A DNA stretch of 64,000 bases from an uncultured Clostridia bacterium (GCA_944392335.1 CALXWJ010000062.1:34744-98743); one strand, 5' to 3'; counted from the first letter of the stretch, positions 1-10,073 are shown. Notes: generated from the letters alone by a model not told the origin. Made by a program: numbers and translations.

Positions 1-132
1 ATATAAAATTTTGTATTTGTAAAAAAGGTGAAATATATAAGTATATGTTTTATATATCGGTTTTTGGTAAAATATATACAATAACAAATATAAAAACGAA
101 TAATTTTAGTAAAAAATTATTTTTGAAAATGC

Positions 133-211
133 TTGCAAAAAATAATTGTATGTGTTAAAATATAAAATAATATTAGCAATGGGGCTATGCGTTTTTCGCA
201 TGGTCTCTTTT
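133..211 (+). promoter_or_regulatory. gatC promoter and terminator-like leader hairpin
   Basis: A TTGCAA (133-138) and TAAAAT (156-161) pair with 17-bp spacing fits a sigma-A promoter. Downstream, 181-191 pairs with 197-207 (11 pairs including G-U, TTTTT loop) and is followed by TTTTATT. The hairpin lies between the predicted transcription start and gatC, so it could act as an attenuator. It could also simply end transcription arriving from upstream of the window. Confidence 0.5.
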
Positions 212-233
212 ATTATCAAGGGAGGAAATTGAA

Positions 234-512
234 ATGATCGATAAAAAACTTACACAGCATCTTGCAAACCTTTCAAAAATAACCTTTACTGATGAAGAAC
301 TTGATAAAATTACAGTTCAAATGGATGATATTATAAATTTAATGGATAAAGTGAAAAATATAGACAGTAATAATCCGACATATACCATAGATCCCGTTAA
401 TTACGGGGATTTGAGGTCTGATGTAATCGCGGAATCTTCTTCAAATGAGGAGATATTAAAAAATTCGAAGGCAATAAAAGAAAACAGCTTTGTTGTCCCC
501 AAAGTGGTGTAA
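234..512 (+). CDS. gatC: Asp-tRNA(Asn)/Glu-tRNA(Gln) amidotransferase subunit C
   Basis: This 92-residue protein has the GatC layout: an N-terminal helix with a leucine-rich LANLSKITFTDEEL-like start, a central helix containing QMDDIINLMDKV, and an extended tail ending FVVPKVV that packs between GatA and GatB. GatC has no catalytic site; it stabilises the GatCAB heterotrimer, which amidates misacylated Asp-tRNA(Asn) or Glu-tRNA(Gln) in the cytoplasm. The ATG follows AAGGGAGG at good spacing. It is the first gene of a gatC-gatA-gatB-aspS operon, with gatA starting 18 bp downstream. Confidence 0.95.
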   Translation: MIDKKLTQHLANLSKITFTDEELDKITVQMDDIINLMDKVKNIDSNNPTYTIDPVNYGDLRSDVIAESSSNEEILKNSKAIKENSFVVPKVV

Positions 513-530
513 AAAGAAAGGAATGGTAAT

Positions 531-1967
531 ATGTCGCTGAAAGATTTAAGAGAGAAACTTGACTCTCATGATTTGTCAGTACAAGAGCTGACCGAGAGTT
601 ATTTGAAAAAAATAAAGAAAAAGGATAAAACGTTAAACAGTTATATAACAATATGTGAAGAAGAAGCAAAAAAGGATGCCAAAGCCGCCCAGGAGATAAT
701 CGATAAAGGACAGTCAAAGGCATTAACGGGTATCCCTCTTTCAATAAAGGACAATATCTGTACAAAAGGAATAAAAACAACATGCGCGTCAAAAATGCTT
801 GATGATTTTGTACCTTTTTATGATGCGACAGTAATGGAAAAATTAAATAGTGAAAATGCTGTTATTTTAGGAAAAACCAATATGGATGAATTTGCAATGG
901 GTGCATCAAGCTGTACCTCATATTTCGGAAGAGTAAAAAATCCATATAACACGGATTGCGTCCCGGGAGGTTCATCGGGAGGAGCGGCAGCAAGTGTTGC
1001 GGCGGGATTGTGTGCGGCTGCACTTGGAAGCGATACGGGCGGCTCGATCCGTCAGCCTGCTTCCTTTTGCGGAGTTACGGGATTAAAACCTACATACGGG
1101 ACAATTTCCCGTTATGGGCTTATTGCTTTTGCTTCAAGTCTTGATCAGATAGGAATCCTTGCAAATTCAGCAGAAGATACGGGCTATATTCTCAATGAGA
1201 TCTACGGGTATGATTTAAATGACAGGACCACATCAAAGAAAGCTGCCGGAAATTATCTTTCAAAAATCGGGAACAGTTTAAAGGGGCTCAGGATAGGTAT
1301 CCCGAAGGAATTTTTTTCGGATGAAATAGCGGATGAAGTAAAACAAAGCGTTATGGCGGCAGCAGAATATTTCAGATCATGCAAAGCAGAACTTGTTGAC
1401 AGCTCAATGCCGTCGCTGCCCTACGCCGTTTCGGCATATTATCTTATTTCATCGGCAGAAGCGGCATCTAACCTTGCAAGATTCGATGGGATCAAATACG
1501 GACATCGTTCCGATACGGGTGACACCTATAACGAACTTATTTCCAATTCAAGAAGAGAAGGTTTCGGGGATGAAGTCAAAAGAAGGATATTACTCGGGAA
1601 CTATGCTTTATCAAGCGGATATTATGATGCATATTATAAAAACGCGTCGAGGATAAGAAAAAAAATCAGTGATGAATATGCTCAGATTTTTGCCGGCTGC
1701 GATATCATTCTTACCCCTACAGCGCCTACGACAGCATATAAGGCAGGCTATCAGGAAAACGATCCAGTAAAAATGTATTTGGCAGATATATGTACGGTAA
1801 CGGTAAATATTGCGGGGCTTCCGGCGATCAGTACGACCTGTGGTTATGACAGTAATAATATGCCTATAGGAATGAGTCTTATAGGTAAGGCTTTTGATGA
1901 AGCAACAATAATCTCAGCAGCCGACGCATTTGAAAAGGATTTTGCTAAAAAGGAGGCGGTTATATGA
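531..1967 (+). CDS. gatA: Asp-tRNA(Asn)/Glu-tRNA(Gln) amidotransferase subunit A
   Basis: GatA is the glutaminase of GatCAB; it hydrolyses glutamine and channels ammonia to GatB. The 478 residues show the amidase-signature family: a catalytic Lys in LSIKDNICTKG near residue 72 and the glycine/serine-rich GGSSGGAAASVAAG segment followed by GSDTGGSIRQPA. These supply the Lys-cisSer-Ser triad. The length is normal. The ATG follows AAAGGAATGG. The stop overlaps the gatB start in an ATGA, implying translational coupling within the operon. Confidence 0.97.
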   Translation: MSLKDLREKLDSHDLSVQELTESYLKKIKKKDKTLNSYITICEEEAKKDAKAAQEIIDKGQSKALTGIPLSIKDNICTKGIKTTCASKMLDDFVPFYDATVMEKLNSENAVILGKTNMDEFAMGASSCTSYFGRVKNPYNTDCVPGGSSGGAAASVAAGLCAAALGSDTGGSIRQPASFCGVTGLKPTYGTISRYGLIAFASSLDQIGILANSAEDTGYILNEIYGYDLNDRTTSKKAAGNYLSKIGNSLKGLRIGIPKEFFSDEIADEVKQSVMAAAEYFRSCKAELVDSSMPSLPYAVSAYYLISSAEAASNLARFDGIKYGHRSDTGDTYNELISNSRREGFGDEVKRRILLGNYALSSGYYDAYYKNASRIRKKISDEYAQIFAGCDIILTPTAPTTAYKAGYQENDPVKMYLADICTVTVNIAGLPAISTTCGYDSNNMPIGMSLIGKAFDEATIISAADAFEKDFAKKEAVI

Positions 1968-3388
1968 AATACATTCCTGTGATCGGACTTGAAATTCATG
2001 CGGAAATGCTTACAAGATCGAAAGTTTTTTGCTCCTGTGCAAATGAATTCGGCGGGGACAGAAATGACAGGGTATGCCCCAGATGCTCCGGTATGCCGGG
2101 GACGCTTCCGGTTGTAAATCATGATGCCGTCACACTTGCCGCGAAAGCCGGTATTGCATTGGGATGTACGGTAAACAATTATTCTGCATTTGACCGTAAA
2201 AATTACTTCTATCCCGATTTGCCGAAGGCTTATCAGATCACACAGTTTGAATTCCCTATCTGCACAAACGGACTTGTTCATGTACTTGACAGGGATATAA
2301 GAATTAACAGGATACACATAGAAGAGGATGCCGGGAAGCTTGTTCATGACGATTATGAGGGTATTTCAATGGCAGATTACAATCGCTGCGGCGTTCCTCT
2401 TATTGAAATAGTGACCGAACCGGATTTCCGTACAGTTGAAGAGGTTCAGGTCTTTGTTGAGGAAATAGCTTTGCGATTGAAATATGCGGGTGTATGTGAC
2501 GCAAAGCTTGAACAGGGTTCTTTGAGAGTTGATGTAAATATATCAATAATGCCTTTTGATTCGCAGGAGTTTGGAACCCGTGCCGAGATAAAAAATTTAA
2601 ATTCAATAAAATCGATTGGCAGAGCAATAGAATATGAAATTGAACGTCAATCCGAATTACTTGATAAAGGGCAAAAGGTCGTGCAGGAAACAAGAAGATT
2701 TAACGATAACCATGGAAACACAAAAGCGCTCCGATCAAAGGAGGAAGCTCATGACTATCGTTATTTCCCCGAACCGGATATTCCGCCTGTTTATATAACT
2801 GATGAAGAAATATCAGATATTAGAGCGTTAATGCCCGAAATGCCGCAGCAAAGATATATGCGCTATACCAATGACTATAAACTGCCGGCGGATGATGCAA
2901 AGCTGATAATTGCCGATAAAGCATTTTCCGACTTTTATGACAGTGCGGTTTCGGTTTACCCAAAATTCAGAGAAATTTCAAATCTCATGTTAGGTGAGGT
3001 AAACAGAAATTTAAATGATACGGGAAAAACAATTGGCGACGTACCTTTCTCGCCTGAAGATATTGCTGAAACGATCAAGATGACGGATGACGGGAAGATA
3101 AGCAAAAACGCGGCAAAAACAATAGTAAAAATAATGTTTGAATCAGGCGGCACACCGGAAAAGATCGCAAAGGATAATGATTTGATAATGCAGGATAACT
3201 CAGATGAGCTTGAAGGAATAGTTGAGGGTGTACTTTCTGAAAATGAAGAAACTGTTGCTGCATACAAAAACGGAAATGAAAAATTATTCGGCTTTTTCAT
3301 GGGGCAGGTAATGGCTGCTGCCGGAAAGGGTACAAATCCGAAATTAATAAAGGATATCTTGACGAAAAAGTTGAGTAATAACCAATAA
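1964..3388 (+). CDS. gatB: Asp-tRNA(Asn)/Glu-tRNA(Gln) amidotransferase subunit B
   Basis: GatB phosphorylates the misacylated aspartate or glutamate on tRNA and transfers ammonia to it. The N-terminal domain (VIGLEIHAEM onward) has a zinc site from C23, C25, C38 and C41 and the family stretch FDRKNYFYPDLPKAYQITQ. The C-terminal YqeY-like helical tail ends with the MGQVMAAAGKGTNP motif typical of GatB tails. The 474-residue length is normal. The start is fixed by the 4-bp ATGA overlap with gatA. Confidence 0.97.
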   Translation: MKYIPVIGLEIHAEMLTRSKVFCSCANEFGGDRNDRVCPRCSGMPGTLPVVNHDAVTLAAKAGIALGCTVNNYSAFDRKNYFYPDLPKAYQITQFEFPICTNGLVHVLDRDIRINRIHIEEDAGKLVHDDYEGISMADYNRCGVPLIEIVTEPDFRTVEEVQVFVEEIALRLKYAGVCDAKLEQGSLRVDVNISIMPFDSQEFGTRAEIKNLNSIKSIGRAIEYEIERQSELLDKGQKVVQETRRFNDNHGNTKALRSKEEAHDYRYFPEPDIPPVYITDEEISDIRALMPEMPQQRYMRYTNDYKLPADDAKLIIADKAFSDFYDSAVSVYPKFREISNLMLGEVNRNLNDTGKTIGDVPFSPEDIAETIKMTDDGKISKNAAKTIVKIMFESGGTPEKIAKDNDLIMQDNSDELEGIVEGVLSENEETVAAYKNGNEKLFGFFMGQVMAAAGKGTNPKLIKDILTKKLSNNQ

Positions 3389-3405
3389 AAATTGACGGAA
3401 AGAAG

Positions 3406-4725
3406 ATGATGGATATGAGAACTGCCGACGGTCTTGATACTATAAAACAGATAAGACTTGCCGATGTTGTATCATCGGCGGGAAAAGATATAACTTTTTG
3501 TGCCTGTATTCATAAGCTGCGCAAAATGAGCGGTTTTACCTTTGTTCTTTTAAGAACGGGAGAAACAGTTTTTCAGGCGGTATATTCAGCTGAATTATGT
3601 AAAAAAAATATTGATGATTTATGTGAGGGGACATATATAAAGGTGTCGGGGACAGTCATAGATGATGGGCGCGCTCCTCATCATATTGAAATTCAGATAA
3701 AGGATTTTGAAGTTTTGTCAAAACCAAAGGAATTGTATCCTTTGCATGTATCGGATAAAGTATTGGGGTGTTCAATCGAAACAAATCTTGAACATCGCAG
3801 CTCCGCTTTGAGAAATCCCAGAGAAAAAATGGTATTCAAAATTTCCGAGGGAGTATGCGGGGGTTTCCGCGAATTCCTGATAAAAAACGGTTTTACAGAG
3901 ATCCATACGCCTAAGATTGTTGCGGCAGAAGCAGAGGGAGGCGCAAATGTTTTTAAGCTGAAATATTTTGGCAAGGATGCATTTTTGGCGCAAAGCCCCC
4001 AATTTTATAAACAAACCTGTGTTGCGTTTTTTGACAGGGTATTTGAAATTGCACCTGTTTATCGTGCTGAAAAGCACAATTCAACAAGACATTTAAATGA
4101 ATATATAGGACTCGATTTTGAAATGGGTTATATCAATGATATGTCGGATGTTATGGATATGGAGACTGCAATGCTTAAATATGTCATGAATTATTTAAAA
4201 GAATATTACAGTTATGAAATATCGGAATTAAACATAACACTTCCGGAAATTGACAAAATACCGGTTTTAACCTTTTTTGAAGCTCTCGATGTCCTGAAAA
4301 AAACACATAATCAATTTGACCTGGATCCGCAGGATGAAGCTGCTTTGTGTGAATACGCAAAAAAAGAATATAACAGTGAATTTATATTTATTGAAAAATT
4401 TCCCGGGCTGAAAAGACCGTTTTACGCAATGGATTCAAAAGAGGATTCGAAACTTGCCGAAAGTTTTGACCTGCTTTTCAGAGGGCTTGAAATTACTACG
4501 GGCGGTCAGAGAATACATGATTATGACCAACAGGTAGCAAAATTGAAAAAGTATAACATTGAACCGGAAGCTATAAAAACATATCTTGAAATACACAAAT
4601 ACGGTATGCCGCCGCACGGCGGTCTGGGAATGGGGCTTGAACGATTGGTCATGAAATTATGTAATCTTTCCAATATTCGACAGGCAAGCTTATTCCCGAG
4701 AGATATAAATCATCTTGATCCATGA
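3406..4725 (+). CDS. aspS: Aspartyl-tRNA synthetase, archaeal type, probably non-discriminating
   Basis: This class II synthetase charges tRNA(Asp) with aspartate and, by inference, also tRNA(Asn). It has an N-terminal OB-fold anticodon domain (about 1-100), the SPQFYKQ motif, motif 2 with YRAE, and motif 3 GGLGMGLERLVM near the end. At 439 residues without the bacterial GAD insertion it is the short archaeal/eukaryotic kind. The usual GWVH of the anticodon domain reads ACIH here, so the Trp linked to tRNA(Asp) discrimination in archaeal enzymes is Cys. Placement directly after gatCAB supports an Asp-tRNA(Asn) transamidation route. Three ATGs (3406, 3409, 3415) are possible starts. Confidence 0.9.
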   Translation: MMDMRTADGLDTIKQIRLADVVSSAGKDITFCACIHKLRKMSGFTFVLLRTGETVFQAVYSAELCKKNIDDLCEGTYIKVSGTVIDDGRAPHHIEIQIKDFEVLSKPKELYPLHVSDKVLGCSIETNLEHRSSALRNPREKMVFKISEGVCGGFREFLIKNGFTEIHTPKIVAAEAEGGANVFKLKYFGKDAFLAQSPQFYKQTCVAFFDRVFEIAPVYRAEKHNSTRHLNEYIGLDFEMGYINDMSDVMDMETAMLKYVMNYLKEYYSYEISELNITLPEIDKIPVLTFFEALDVLKKTHNQFDLDPQDEAALCEYAKKEYNSEFIFIEKFPGLKRPFYAMDSKEDSKLAESFDLLFRGLEITTGGQRIHDYDQQVAKLKKYNIEPEAIKTYLEIHKYGMPPHGGLGMGLERLVMKLCNLSNIRQASLFPRDINHLDP

Positions 4726-4811
4726 TTTATACAAAATCAACAAACCAACATTTAATTTTACAAAAACCATTTTACCTTTTGTCTTTTGTTTGAGAAATTC
4801 TCATTTTATTA

Positions 4812-4839
4812 TTGACAAAAGAATGAAATGTGCTATAAT
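4812..4839 (+). promoter_or_regulatory. glnN promoter
   Basis: TTGACA at 4812-4817 and TATAAT at 4834-4839 are separated by 16 bp, with an extended TG two bases upstream of the -10. This is one of the best sigma-A matches in the window and predicts a leader of about 105 nt before glnN. Confidence 0.75.
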
Positions 4840-4870
4840 ATTATTAAAAGAAATTGTGATAATTAAAACA

Positions 4871-4929
4871 AGGGCGTTTTATTATATCGCTTACAAAAGT
4901 AGGCCTTATGATTACGCCCTTTTTATTTA
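4871..4929 (+). promoter_or_regulatory. Attenuator-like hairpin in the glnN leader
   Basis: AGGGCGT (4871-4877) pairs with ACGCCCT (4914-4920), closing a 36-nt interior, and is followed directly by TTTTTATTTAT. It lies between the glnN promoter and its AAGGAGG site, so it resembles an intrinsic terminator that would have to be overridden for expression. Clostridial glutamine synthetase leaders can be controlled by ANTAR antiterminators; the hexaloop pair typical of those targets was not clearly seen here. Confidence 0.5.
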
Positions 4930-4953
4930 TCAACAAATAAGGAGGTATTCTTT

Positions 4954-7020
4954 ATGTCAGTATCAGATTTTTTTGGAGAAAATGTATTTAATCTTTCGGT
5001 TATGAAAAAACGTTTGCCGAAGGAAACATTTAAGTCGGTAGAAACAACAATAAAAGAAGGAACGGCTTTAGATGCGGGAGTTGCAGAGATCGTAGCAACG
5101 GCAATGAAGGATTGGGCGATAGAAAAAGGTGCGACACACTTCACACATTGGTTTCAGCCGATGACAGGAGTTACTGCCGAAAAACACGATTCATTTATTT
5201 CACCTACGGGAGACGGCAATGTAATTCTTGAATTTTCAGGAAAAAACCTTGTACGCGGTGAACCAGATGCATCAAGTTTCCCTTCGGGAGGGTTGAGAGC
5301 AACTTTTGAAGCCAGAGGATATACCGCATGGGATCCTACATCATATGCTTTTATTAAGGATGGTTCGTTATGTATACCAACAGCATTCTATTCATACACC
5401 GGTGAAGCGCTTGATAAAAAGACACCTTTGTTGCGGTCAATGGAAGCTATTAACAAGCAAGCATTAAGAGTATTAAAACATTTCAATTCAAATGCAACGA
5501 GGGTAATATCATATGTAGGACCGGAACAAGAGTATTTTATTGTTGATGAAAAGCTATATTTACAGCGTAAAGATTTAATGTTAACCGGTAGAACACTATT
5601 TGGTGCTCCTCCTGCAAAAGGACAGGAAATGGAAGACCACTATTTCGGACAGATCAAAGACAGAATTTCTGCTTATATGAAGGATCTTGATGAAGAACTT
5701 TGGAAATTGGGTGTTTGTGCAACTACAAAACATAACGAAGTTGCCCCGGCACAGCACGAGTTAGCTCCTATTTTTACAACTGCAAATGTTGCGTCTGACA
5801 ATAATCAGCTTACAATGGAAGTTATGAAGAAGATTGCAAAAAAGCATGGACTGGTATGTTTGCTGCATGAGAAACCCTATGACGGCGTAAACGGATCAGG
5901 AAAACACAATAACTGGTCTATAGGAACGAATACCGGAGAGAACCTGTTTAAACCTGGAAAGAAGCCTATTGAAAATAAAAAGTTCCTATTATTCTTGGCA
6001 GCTGTAATAAAAGCGGTTGATGAGTATGCAACAATGCTCAGGGTTGCCGTTGCAACAGCAGGGAATGATCATAGATTGGGAGCCAATGAAGCACCTCCGG
6101 CTATTGTTTCAATATTCCTCGGAAAACAGCTTGAAGACGTTATTGAAACCTTAAAAACAGGGAAAGTATCCGTTGAAGAAACATTGAGTAAAATATCCGC
6201 GGGGGTTGATGCAGTACCTCTTATCAATAAAGATTTGACCGACAGAAACAGAACTTCACCCTTTGCATTTACCGGAAACAGATTTGAATTCAGAATGCCG
6301 GGCTCGGCACAATCAATTGCAGGTGTTAATTCTGCCATAAATACGGCTGTTGCGGCGTCTTTATCGGATATTGCCGATGAATTGGATGCGGGAAAAGATG
6401 TAATGAGCATTGTTATAGATATTCTTAAAAAGCATGACAGAGTATTGTTTGACGGCAACGGTTATTCAGATGAATGGGTGGCTGAGGCTGAGAAGAGAGG
6501 ATTGCCGAACTTAAAGTCTACTGTCGAAGCTATTCCTGAATTGTTAAATGAAAAGAATGTAAAGGCTTATGAAAGCATGAATGTTTTGTCAAGAGTTGAG
6601 ATAGAATCAAGGTATGAAATCCTTTTGGAGGAATATTCAAAAATAATTAACATAGAGATGCTGACGTCTCTTGAAATGGCAAAACAAGAAATATTACCGG
6701 CTTGTATAAAATATGTAAACAGCCTTGCGGAGGGTATAAAGACCAAAGAGGCTATAGGGATCAGTGTCCCTGAGGAGAAAAAGACAGTTACCGAAATGGC
6801 GTCGCTTACGGAAGAGCTGACTAAAAATATTTCGGAGCTTGAAACGGTTAAATCTAAAATACCTCATGATGCTGATGCATTGGAGATCGCAAAATATTAT
6901 GAGAAAGACGTTCTTAGTGCTATGGGAGCATTGCGTAAGACAGCAGATACGCTGGAATGTGTTGTTTCAAAAGAATTTTGGCCTTTCCCGACATATGAAG
7001 ATTTAATGTACAGAGTTTGA
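4954..7020 (+). CDS. glnN: Glutamine synthetase type III
   Basis: This ATP-dependent enzyme condenses glutamate and ammonia to glutamine. Its 688 residues fit GSIII, which is far longer than the roughly 450-residue type I enzyme. Diagnostic segments are the N-terminal THWFQPMTG and PTG stretch, [10 protein letters not shown] with active-site glutamates, and [12 protein letters not shown] for ammonium and glutamate binding. The C-terminal part is helical and specific to GSIII. The start follows AAGGAGG. It is monocistronic, with its own promoter, leader hairpin and terminator. Confidence 0.95.
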   Translation: MSVSDFFGENVFNLSVMKKRLPKETFKSVETTIKEGTALDAGVAEIVATAMKDWAIEKGATHFTHWFQPMTGVTAEKHDSFISPTGDGNVILEFSGKNLVRGEPDASSFPSGGLRATFEARGYTAWDPTSYAFIKDGSLCIPTAFYSYTGEALDKKTPLLRSMEAINKQALRVLKHFNSNATRVISYVGPEQEYFIVDEKLYLQRKDLMLTGRTLFGAPPAKGQEMEDHYFGQIKDRISAYMKDLDEELWKLGVCATTKHNEVAPAQHELAPIFTTANVASDNNQLTMEVMKKIAKKHGLVCLLHEKPYDGVNGSGKHNNWSIGTNTGENLFKPGKKPIENKKFLLFLAAVIKAVDEYATMLRVAVATAGNDHRLGANEAPPAIVSIFLGKQLEDVIETLKTGKVSVEETLSKISAGVDAVPLINKDLTDRNRTSPFAFTGNRFEFRMPGSAQSIAGVNSAINTAVAASLSDIADELDAGKDVMSIVIDILKKHDRVLFDGNGYSDEWVAEAEKRGLPNLKSTVEAIPELLNEKNVKAYESMNVLSRVEIESRYEILLEEYSKIINIEMLTSLEMAKQEILPACIKYVNSLAEGIKTKEAIGISVPEEKKTVTEMASLTEELTKNISELETVKSKIPHDADALEIAKYYEKDVLSAMGALRKTADTLECVVSKEFWPFPTYEDLMYRV

Positions 7021-7042
7021 TATATTATATGTTATACAATTA

Positions 7043-7072
7043 TCTGCCGCGAAATGACCGCGGCAGATTTTG
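7043..7072 (+). terminator. Rho-independent terminator after glnN
   Basis: TCTGCCGCG (7043-7051) pairs perfectly with CGCGGCAGA (7059-7067) around a 7-nt loop, followed by TTTTG. It begins 22 bp after the glnN stop. Confidence 0.85.
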
Positions 7073-7160
7073 TATGTGAAATTTTATTGGCTATACAAAT
7101 ATATTTAATGGAATATAAACGGTCGTATCTGAAATAATGTACAATTTTATAATATCCATA

Positions 7161-7189
7161 TTGACATATATACAAAAATTTAATATAAT
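7161..7189 (+). promoter_or_regulatory. trkAH promoter
   Basis: TTGACA (7161-7166) and TATAAT (7184-7189) are 17 bp apart, upstream of trkA. Confidence 0.65.
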
Positions 7190-7261
7190 ATGCAGTATTG
7201 ATTAAATATATTTACCAAAATATATGCTGATGGGAAAAGCAGCGGAATGGAGATAAAATTT

Positions 7262-8632
7262 ATGAATATTATAATTGCCGGCTGCGGAAAGGTAGGTCAA
7301 AAACTTGCCAAGCAGCTTAACAGCGATGAACATCAGGATATTACAGTAATTGACCTAAAATATAATATCGTACAGCAAATTGTCGGCAGAAACGATATTA
7401 TGGGTATAGCCGGAAGCTGTACCAATCTTGACACGTTACTTGAAGCGGGGATCCAAAATGCAGATATATTGATAGCGGTGACCGGTTCGGACGAAGTGAA
7501 TATTATAACATGTCTTATTGCAAAAAAAGCCGGTAATTGCCAAACAATTGCAAGAGTAAGGAAACCGGAATACAACAAAAATCTTTATGTTTTTAAAGAG
7601 GATCTGGGCCTTGCTATGGTCATAAACCCGGAACATGCAGCTGCAAATGAAATGGCAAGAATACTTCGATTCCCGTCTGCGATACAGATAGATACGTTTG
7701 CAAAGGGACATATTGAAATATTGAAATTCAAAATTCCGGACAGCTGTATTTTAAAAGATATGGCGGTTGCCGACATTCGAACCAAGCTGGGATGTGACGT
7801 ACTTATATGCGGAGTCGAGAGGAAAGACGATGCTTTTATTCCTGGCGGAGATTTTGTTTTAAAGGAAAATGATTTTGTAAGTTTTGTCGCGTCTCCTAAA
7901 AATTCCGCGCATTTTTTTAAAAAAATAGGAATTAAAACAAACAGCGTTAAGGATACGATAATAGTCGGAGGCGGGGATACCGCATATTATCTTGCAAAAA
8001 ATCTGATGCAAACCGGGATTCAGGTAAAGATCATCGAACAAAATGAAAAAAGATGTGATGAACTGTGCCGGTTATTGCCCAAAGCGTCAATTATCAATGC
8101 TGACGGAACGGATGATCAGCTGCTTATGGAGGAAGGGCTTGAAAATGCCCAATCCTTTGTAGCATTGACTAATATAGATGAAGAAAATATTATGCTGTCG
8201 TTATTTGCAAAAAGCAAGATGCCCGGAAAGATCATAACCAAAATAAACAGAATAGCTTATGATAATGTTATAAACAATCTTGATCTGGGTACAATAATTT
8301 ATCCAAAAAATATAACAGCAGAGTACATTGTAAATTTTGTAAGAGCGAAAATAAATTCAATAGGCAGCAACATAGAGACTATGCATATTATCCTTAACGG
8401 AAAGGCAGAAGCATTGGAATTTAAGATAACAAAAAATTCTCCTATTATCAATAGACCATTGGAGGAACTCCCGATAAAGGAAAATGTATTAATAGCATGT
8501 ATATACCGCAACGGGACTGTATTTTCGCCGCGGGGTCAGGATGTCATATTGCCTATGGATACCGTTATTATCATAACGCTCAAATCCGGACTGAATGATA
8601 TTGAGGATATATTGGAACAGGGAAAGAAGTAA
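7262..8632 (+). CDS. trkA: Trk potassium uptake regulatory protein TrkA
   Basis: TrkA is the cytosolic ring-forming regulator that binds NAD(H) or nucleotides and gates TrkH. It has a tandem layout: RCK_N with the Rossmann motif IIIAGCGKVG at residue 3, an RCK_C around 140-220, then a second RCK_N (IIVGGGDTAYYLA) and RCK_C. This gives 456 residues, normal for two-domain TrkA. The in-frame ATG at 7247 is rejected because GGAG at 7248-7251 serves as the ribosome site for 7262. trkH follows after 4 bp. Confidence 0.93.
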   Translation: MNIIIAGCGKVGQKLAKQLNSDEHQDITVIDLKYNIVQQIVGRNDIMGIAGSCTNLDTLLEAGIQNADILIAVTGSDEVNIITCLIAKKAGNCQTIARVRKPEYNKNLYVFKEDLGLAMVINPEHAAANEMARILRFPSAIQIDTFAKGHIEILKFKIPDSCILKDMAVADIRTKLGCDVLICGVERKDDAFIPGGDFVLKENDFVSFVASPKNSAHFFKKIGIKTNSVKDTIIVGGGDTAYYLAKNLMQTGIQVKIIEQNEKRCDELCRLLPKASIINADGTDDQLLMEEGLENAQSFVALTNIDEENIMLSLFAKSKMPGKIITKINRIAYDNVINNLDLGTIIYPKNITAEYIVNFVRAKINSIGSNIETMHIILNGKAEALEFKITKNSPIINRPLEELPIKENVLIACIYRNGTVFSPRGQDVILPMDTVIIITLKSGLNDIEDILEQGKK

Positions 8633-8636
8633 GGCT

Positions 8637-10073
8637 ATGAATTACAGAATGATACTAAACATATTGGGTTGGGTCCTTAAATTTGAAGCCGCCGCAATGC
8701 TGCTTCCCTTTGTGTGTTCGCTTATTTATATGGAAACAGCGGCATTGAGCTTTGTTATTTGTATATTGCTATGTTTTTTATGCGGTTTTTTTCTTGCAAG
8801 AATAAAGCCAAAAAGCAAAATAATGTATTCAAAGGACGGATTTACTGCCGTTGCACTCTCATGGATTGTTATAAGTATATTTGGAGCGCTGCCGTTTATC
8901 ATTTCGGGTTCAATGTCTAACTTTGCCGATGCTTTGTTTGAAACGGTTTCGGGATTTACGACAACTGGGGCTTCAATTTTATCAGATGTTGAATCATTTC
9001 CGAAAGGAGTAGTTTTTTGGAGAAGCTTTACACACTGGATAGGCGGAATGGGGGTTGTCGTATTTTTAGTTGCGGTACTTCCCCTTTCGGGAGGGAACAA
9101 TTTATATTTGTTAAAAGCGGAAAGTCCCGGTCCTTCGGTAAGCAAGCTCGTTCCGAAAGTAAGAGCCACCGCAAAAATATTGTATAGTATATACAGTGTA
9201 ATGACATTGATCGAAATAGTCATTCTTTTGATCGGCGGAATGGATATTTTTGAAGCAATAACAATATCCTTCGGTACGGCCGGAACAGGAGGGTTTGCGG
9301 TCAGAAACTCAAGTATGGCTGATTATTCCTCTTTTATACAAAATACCGTAACAATATTTATGATCCTATTCGGTGTAAATTTCAGCTTGTATTATTTGGT
9401 TTTAGTCAGAAAATTCAAAGAGGTCCTTCGGTCCGAAGAGTTTCGTACATATATATTAATTATAATTGTCTCAACAACATTGATATGTATAAATTCGTAT
9501 CATTTGTTTGACGGGCCCGGCAGTGCTGTAAAGCATAGCGCATTCCAGGTCGCTTCGATCATGACGACTACCGGGTATGCAACAGACGACTTTAACAGGT
9601 GGCCGGTGTTTTCCAAAACTATTCTTGTGATATTGATGCTGATAGGCGCTTGTGCCGGCAGTACAGGCGGCGGGATAAAGGTATCAAGAATTATCATTGC
9701 ATTAAAAACAGTTGCAAAAGAACTTATTTTAACGGCTCATCCTAAAAGTACACGAAAAATCACTATGGATAAAAGAATTGTTGAACACGAAACAATACGC
9801 TCGATAAATGTGTTTATTATGGCATATGCCGTAATTTTTGTGGCTTCAACGCTTATTATCAGTATTGATAATTTTGATTTTACAACAAATTTTACAGCCG
9901 TTGCGGCAACCATAAACAATATAGGGCCTGGACTTAATGCGGTGGGACCTACCGGGAATTTCGGCGGATTTTCCAATATATCAAAAATAGTACTGACATT
10001 TGATATGCTGATAGGACGACTTGAAATTTTTCCGATACTAATGTTATTCTCACCTTATACATGGAGAAAATAA
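8637..10073 (+). CDS. trkH: Trk-type potassium channel subunit TrkH
   Basis: TrkH is the membrane pore of the Trk potassium uptake system. The 478-residue protein is strongly hydrophobic with about ten membrane segments. It has the pore-loop repeats of the family: SGFTTTGAS, GTAGTGGFA, MTTTGYAT and AATINNIGPG. Its start is placed at 8637, right after the trkA stop, with AAGAAGTAAGG upstream. An in-frame start at 8595 inside trkA is unlikely. It partners with TrkA in a two-gene operon. Confidence 0.93.
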   Translation: MNYRMILNILGWVLKFEAAAMLLPFVCSLIYMETAALSFVICILLCFLCGFFLARIKPKSKIMYSKDGFTAVALSWIVISIFGALPFIISGSMSNFADALFETVSGFTTTGASILSDVESFPKGVVFWRSFTHWIGGMGVVVFLVAVLPLSGGNNLYLLKAESPGPSVSKLVPKVRATAKILYSIYSVMTLIEIVILLIGGMDIFEAITISFGTAGTGGFAVRNSSMADYSSFIQNTVTIFMILFGVNFSLYYLVLVRKFKEVLRSEEFRTYILIIIVSTTLICINSYHLFDGPGSAVKHSAFQVASIMTTTGYATDDFNRWPVFSKTILVILMLIGACAGSTGGGIKVSRIIIALKTVAKELILTAHPKSTRKITMDKRIVEHETIRSINVFIMAYAVIFVASTLIISIDNFDFTTNFTAVAATINNIGPGLNAVGPTGNFGGFSNISKIVLTFDMLIGRLEIFPILMLFSPYTWRK

